Shown: piece by piece, positions 60,220 through 64,000 of the stretch | Numbering within the stretch: the stretch's first letter is position 1 | Layout: each line of letters starts with the position of its first letter | Assembly (NCBI GenBank): GCA_003999685.1 | Contig: CP021226.1 | Coordinates: 248,001-312,000, forward strand | Direction: 5' to 3' | Length of the DNA stretch: 64,000 nt | DNA from: Taiwanofungus camphoratus | Lineage: Eukaryota > Basidiomycota > Agaricomycetes > Polyporales > Taiwanofungaceae | Notes under the pieces: model-generated | The model's database searches: none | Told to the model about the DNA's origin: nothing | What the model saw: the letters and a program-made list of their open reading frames with translations, nothing else | Made by a program: the position numbers and the translations under genes

Positions 60220-61693
60220 TCAATGGTCATACGTCGCCTTAAGCCTTTCTTTGACATAATCACCTGCGGTGACAATCTCGTATTTCGGCGACCGGTCAGC
60301 CGAGACACAGCTGGGGATCGGCTGTAAAACCACGAATCGAATTTGGGTTATGAGTGCAATGGAACTCTGAGGTGGCATACCTCCAATTTGACATCGTAGT
60401 CAGTGCCGAAGAACAGCGGTATAGAATACCGATGCACTCCACTTCGGTTGATTGCGCGATGCACGGTTGATTTGAACACGTCATCTATCCATATAATTAA
60501 TGCAATTTGATACGCTTTAAGATCTGCATAAAAGGTATAGCGCACTTGTCCAACGAGCGAATTGATCGCCCAAGCTGAGTAAGTGTTTACATGTCATGAG
60601 CAAGCAAGAAAAAGAAGGCTCTGCCACTGACTTCACAACAAGAGTCCCTGGAATAGGTGGAGCATCTATCCAGTGACCATGCGTGTTAAGGACTTGTAGA
60701 GCCTGTATGTCTGGTTCTTGCCACAAGATAGTAAAGCACTAAGTTGTTCATCGAGTGTTGCTATCTGGCTTCTCTGCAGAACTGAATATTAGCGTACCTC
60801 AAAACTAGGGTCGACGGTAGATAGTTTAGTAACTATTCCTACGGAAGTAGATTGTGCCATACTCTGTGTGCGCACCAATACCAACGACTCTGTCATCAAC
60901 AGGTCCTGTCTGAGGTGGGTAGTGCAGAACACGCATAATTGCCGCGGAATTTCTGGTCTTTCCGCAATCAATAAGATCATGAAAGAATCCAAGAAAGACT
61001 TTGACCACTACCTTGTCATCGAAATAGTCTTCCGGGAGGTCTAGAGCCAAAGCAAAAAGAGGAAATAACTTCTTTCCAAGTTGAACAGCTGAATGGCTGC
61101 AGGTCGATCTACAGTGAGGTGTATGAAACTCTTCAGACCAAAACTCTTACTAGTACTTAAGCACTGCTTCGCGGAAGCCGGGGACATTGCTCGGCCAGAC
61201 ATTGGCGCCGGCCATCGCACCGTCATTGCTCCTCTTCTCGTCGTTGACTCTGGCTTGTAGTTCCTCCCATCCAAACTCAAACCCTTCGTGCATATCCCCA
61301 TCTGCTTTGGGGTCATTATTGCTGCTCAGGATAGGATTGTAACCCTTAAAGTTCTGTGTCTTTCGGATGTCTAACTGTACAGGAAGGTATGAAGATGGCA
61401 CTGGGAGACAGACCAGATAGATGCTAATACATGCCTCCATTTTCTTCTCGATGGGAAGAGAGAAGAAGTCCTTCGACGCCGACAACGCCTGCTCGATGGT
61501 GGTCTCTGAGATGCCGTGATTCTTCACTGGGACATTCTGGCTATTATCAGCTATTCCGAAACAGCTTCTTACCCCCATACCGTACAGAAATCCCACATTG
61601 ATGGAAGCATCTCTGACTGCATCACCTAGCGCCCGCCTTACAGCGAGATCCGGACTGGAGACATTCTGGAGGTCACTGATAAGCCGTGTCATG
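60220..61693 (-). pseudogene. Isopenicillin-N-synthase-like 2OG-Fe(II) oxygenase, apparently disrupted
   Basis: The family motifs appear in order: LAVRRALGDAVRDASINVGFLYVKNHGI at the N-terminus (in two exons), then KKME, LDIRKTQNFKGYNPIL and FEFGWEELQ. Then VLHYPPQTG, GIGAHTEYG (iron-binding HxD, here HTE), CFTILWQEPD, VLNTHGHWIDAPPIPGTLVV, LGDQFARWTN, KSTVHRAINRSGVHRYSIPL (second iron His, plus Arg-x-Ser for 2OG) and a C-terminus ending KATYDH. Between HTEYG and CFTILWQ I could find no splice pattern that keeps frame: the obvious intron GTACGC...CTTAG leaves about 22 extra codons with a frame change. Together with HTD to HTE this suggests decay. The intron at 61375-61434 is GC-AG by homology. 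Start 61693. Confidence 0.75.
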
Positions 61694-62772
61694 ACTTGGA
61701 GCAACAGTTTAGGAGTCTGAGCAAGTACATGATTGGAATGCGATCGAAAGCGTTTGCAGACTCTGACTTTTGTGCTGCTTCGACCAGAGACATCAGAGGC
61801 TCGACTATATGACTACCCGATGAATGGGGCAATGAGCCCAGCGAATTGTAATAGGACAAAGTCAACCGATGAGTTGCAGCCCGCAAAAGGCTCATCGGTA
61901 CTCTTTCACGCCTCACGTGCACGTATTTCAGTCCTCGCGCTACTCTGTTGAACGCCTAACGGAAGACCTCAGTACTGCGGCGCTGCGGCATCGTTCCTCA
62001 CAAACCAACCGTCGATTTCGATCCTTGTTCATCATAGTGGCAATGGCAAGGCATGTTCGTGTACGACCTGAAAAATGAATGCTCCGACAAGTTCTTGGTC
62101 TGTTTATCGTACCTCGTTTAGCAGGTGATCCTTACTGTGCGGCCCTTGGTTGATATCTCGATCTCAAGTCTGCTGCGCCGATGAAGCGTCTGGACTGCGC
62201 TGTGGTGACACAGTGTAGTATTGAGAAATCCGAATGACTGCGGAGATCGCGTTCACCGTTCCCAGAAGCGTATGGATCGTGATGCACCTCGATCCTTTTC
62301 AAATTATTTTGAACTGCGGTCCTGCAGACCGTTGACTTTGCAACCGTCCACAGGGCTTAGCGAATGATTTGTGTACCTTCTCCTGTGCCGCAGTCGTGAA
62401 CCTAGTTGGTGGTCAGTCAAATGAACAAAAACCATTCCTCATGAGCAATTATCAATTCTTTAACGAGCCTCATAAAGTATGTTTCCGCTCCGGCGTCGGT
62501 AACAAGGACTAATCGCAGCAAGAACACAATCTAGAAGCCGTTCAAAAAGTCATCGTGCCTTTTAGGGCTGTTTTTCGGTCTCTGCGCAGGCGTCTTGCAT
62601 CTCTTCAAGCGAGATTCAGCCTATGGTGTCCTGGCTGTTAACGCATGATATGGACCTTGTGTAGGCCTCACTCTGGCTCCGATGACTCGCCGTGACGTCC
62701 TGCCACCCCTTCCGCTACCGTAAGAAGTGTAGTGTCCGCTCAGCGATATCTTGCGTATGCAACGCCTTAAAA
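61694..62772. other. Gene-poor region upstream of both flanking genes
   Basis: About 1.1 kb with short open frames but no domain or credible exons. It contains the 5' flank of the 2OG oxygenase and of the Lys-Pro-repeat gene. Confidence 0.45.
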
Positions 62773-63273
62773 ATGCAGCGAGGCTTTCAGTCCCATTCTC
62801 AGCAGGTCGTTTCAGCGATATCACCCGGCCTATTCCAATTCTCTCCCTTCATGTCTGCAAACTCCCAATCCTCTTCTATGTTATCGCTCATCTCAGAAAC
62901 TTCCGGCAGCCAGTATGGCTCCACCGCGACCTTAATACCTAAAGTTAGGAAATTTCCAGTCCACTCCGTATGCAGGAGAACTTATCACTTTGGTGGTCAT
63001 ACGCTGCAGCGGCAGGGACATGATGAGGGAACATCCACAGAACCCTATTCAACTGCTGCCGACTCCACAACGTCCGAGCCTAAGCCCAAGCCCAAGCCCA
63101 AGCCCAAGCCCAAAGACTTCGAGCAAGCCTTCGGAGCGCTATCGTCTACTTACGGCTTCATCACCAAGGTTCCCGCAAAAAATCCCAAGAAGCGACCCAA
63201 ATCCAAGAAAGCCGCAGGGAAGCAGAAATCCCTTGATGCGCCTCCTGCCTCCTCTACCTCAAACCCGAAGTAA
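62773..63273 (+). CDS. Small protein with (Lys-Pro)n repeat and basic C-terminus
   Basis: From ATG at 62773 about 166 codons without interruption. The N-terminal part is Ser/Gln-rich with basic residues and could be a mitochondrial presequence (inference). The middle has TSEPKPKPKPKPKPKDFEQAFGALSSTYGF, shown here only to its key residues: a run of five or more Lys-Pro pairs followed by DFEQAFGALSSTYGF. The C-terminus is Lys/Pro/Ser-rich (KKRPKSKKAAGKQ). I do not recognise an annotated family; the AFGALSSTYGF stretch looks like a conserved core. A possible intron (GTATGC...CTGCAG, 62969-63013, multiple of three) keeps frame either way. Confidence 0.5.
   Translation: MQRGFQSHSQQVVSAISPGLFQFSPFMSANSQSSSMLSLISETSGSQYGSTATLIPKVRKFPVHSVCRRTYHFGGHTLQRQGHDEGTSTEPYSTAADSTTSEPKPKPKPKPKPKDFEQAFGALSSTYGFITKVPAKNPKKRPKSKKAAGKQKSLDAPPASSTSNPK
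63079..63114 (+). repeat. In-frame hexanucleotide repeat (CCCAAG)n
   Basis: About five full AAGCCC/CCCAAG units in tandem encode the Lys-Pro run. A coding microsatellite, likely variable in length without frame change. Confidence 0.85.
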
Positions 63274-64000
63274 CCTTTCATGCTGTGAGTTTCATTTAAC
63301 TATCTGGCCTTTATACAACCTCGACGAACTTTGTGTGATTGATCTACTCACACACGGACTGTATTTCTCCATCTTGCTGCATTTCACATCCGTCCTATTT
63401 CAGAGCTCATATCTCTTTGTAGGATTAAACATCACGATTATGAAAGTTAGCCTTGCCTTGATGTATTCAGATTGGTCTAGAATGGTTAACTAGAAGAGGA
63501 ATATACTAATTCAGAATTATGGGTATGTCAGGCAACGCATAATACGAGTGCACGTAGAAGCAGGTATAGTCTCAGTCAAATATTACGTGGAATATGTTTT
63601 TTGCCGTTCAAATCAACAGTGTTAAGATGAATTGGCTAAAAAATGGGGGCTGACTTCTCGTGACTCGGAATAGGAAAGATCCCTTTGATCCTTCGGTTCT
63701 TAGTTCAGGATAGACGGCCTGGGACTTTGGTACCGGATCCGAAAGTGACTCTGGTCGACGGAAGGTAGGTAGGTATTTTAGCTCGAGTCAACGCCGTCAA
63801 GGCCTTGATGATCGGAGATCGTTGCCTGAGTGGCCTACCTTTTCCCTTATCCCAATATTATAGCGGCCCTCAGTTATTTTCTTGTATTATCTCTTGGGCC
63901 CTGACATGGACGATCCGTTTCTGGTCTGAGATATGTACCCACAAAATGATTGATGTTCAACGTTCATTGAGCAAATCTTGAACTCTGCGTCTCCCTGATT
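63274..64000. other. Right-end region without a supportable gene
   Basis: About 730 bp after the Lys-Pro gene. Only short open frames, with AT-rich stretches and a GGTAGGTAGGTA run near 63763. A gene could begin beyond the window. Confidence 0.45.

Overview
The window is nuclear DNA of a filamentous basidiomycete, most likely an Agaricomycete (polypore-like; this placement is inference). Nearly every gene is split by 45-70 nt introns with GTGAGT/GTACGT/GTATGT donors. The protein set is also typical: basidiomycete-style P450s, a reductase-terminated polyketide synthase, a fungal SWI/SNF Ssr4 subunit, RPAP1 and a PRMT3-type methyltransferase. There are no bacterial-style operons. Gene models were built by reading splice junctions by eye.

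Layout. 1-1650: no convincing gene. 1651-3017: an internally deleted Tc1/mariner-type element with TIRs and a TA duplication. 3218-4548: a damaged AIF-like oxidoreductase (+). 5147-6629: Ssr4 (+), converging on a protein kinase (7271-9716, -). 10285-10548: a possible P450 relic, followed by a complete P450 (11182-13554, +). 13871-16262: a two-HKD phospholipase D (-), then a small ORF (-) and an MFS transporter (16987-19224, +). 19286-19384: an intron-containing tRNA-Ala(CGC)-like gene. 20227-22080: an aldo-keto reductase with an N-terminal membrane segment (-). 22370-22885: a GNAT acetyltransferase (+). 23383-27088: a large protein joining an N-terminal multi-TM region to a C-terminal kinase (+). 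28476-29517: a HIT protein whose introns are packed with repeats (+). 29981-31710: a P450 (-). 33533-41748: a highly reducing-type PKS, KS-AT-DH-(degenerate ER)-KR-ACP-reductase (-). 44922-46702: glutathione synthetase (-). 50309-54247: RPAP1 (+). 54810-57023: PRMT3-like (-). 57667-60000: a third P450 (+). 60220-61693: an isopenicillin-N-synthase-like 2OG oxygenase, apparently damaged (-). 62773-63273: a Lys-Pro-repeat protein (+).

How the genes may work together. The PKS and the P450 lying 1.8 kb beyond its 3' end could form a small secondary-metabolite locus: the PKS would make a reduced chain and release it reductively as aldehyde or alcohol, and the P450 would oxidise it. The MFS transporter, aldo-keto reductase, two further P450s and the 2OG oxygenase are redox or transport genes interleaved with housekeeping genes (Ssr4, RPAP1, PRMT3, GSH2, HIT), so one contiguous cluster is not supported. 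The AIF-like gene, the 2OG oxygenase, the tRNA and the transposon all show lesions, and several gaps hold exon-like scraps, suggesting active gene turnover.

The best candidates for something undescribed are the multi-TM/kinase fusion, the PKS with its degenerate ER and reductive release domain, and the kinase with a long histidine-rich activation-loop insertion.
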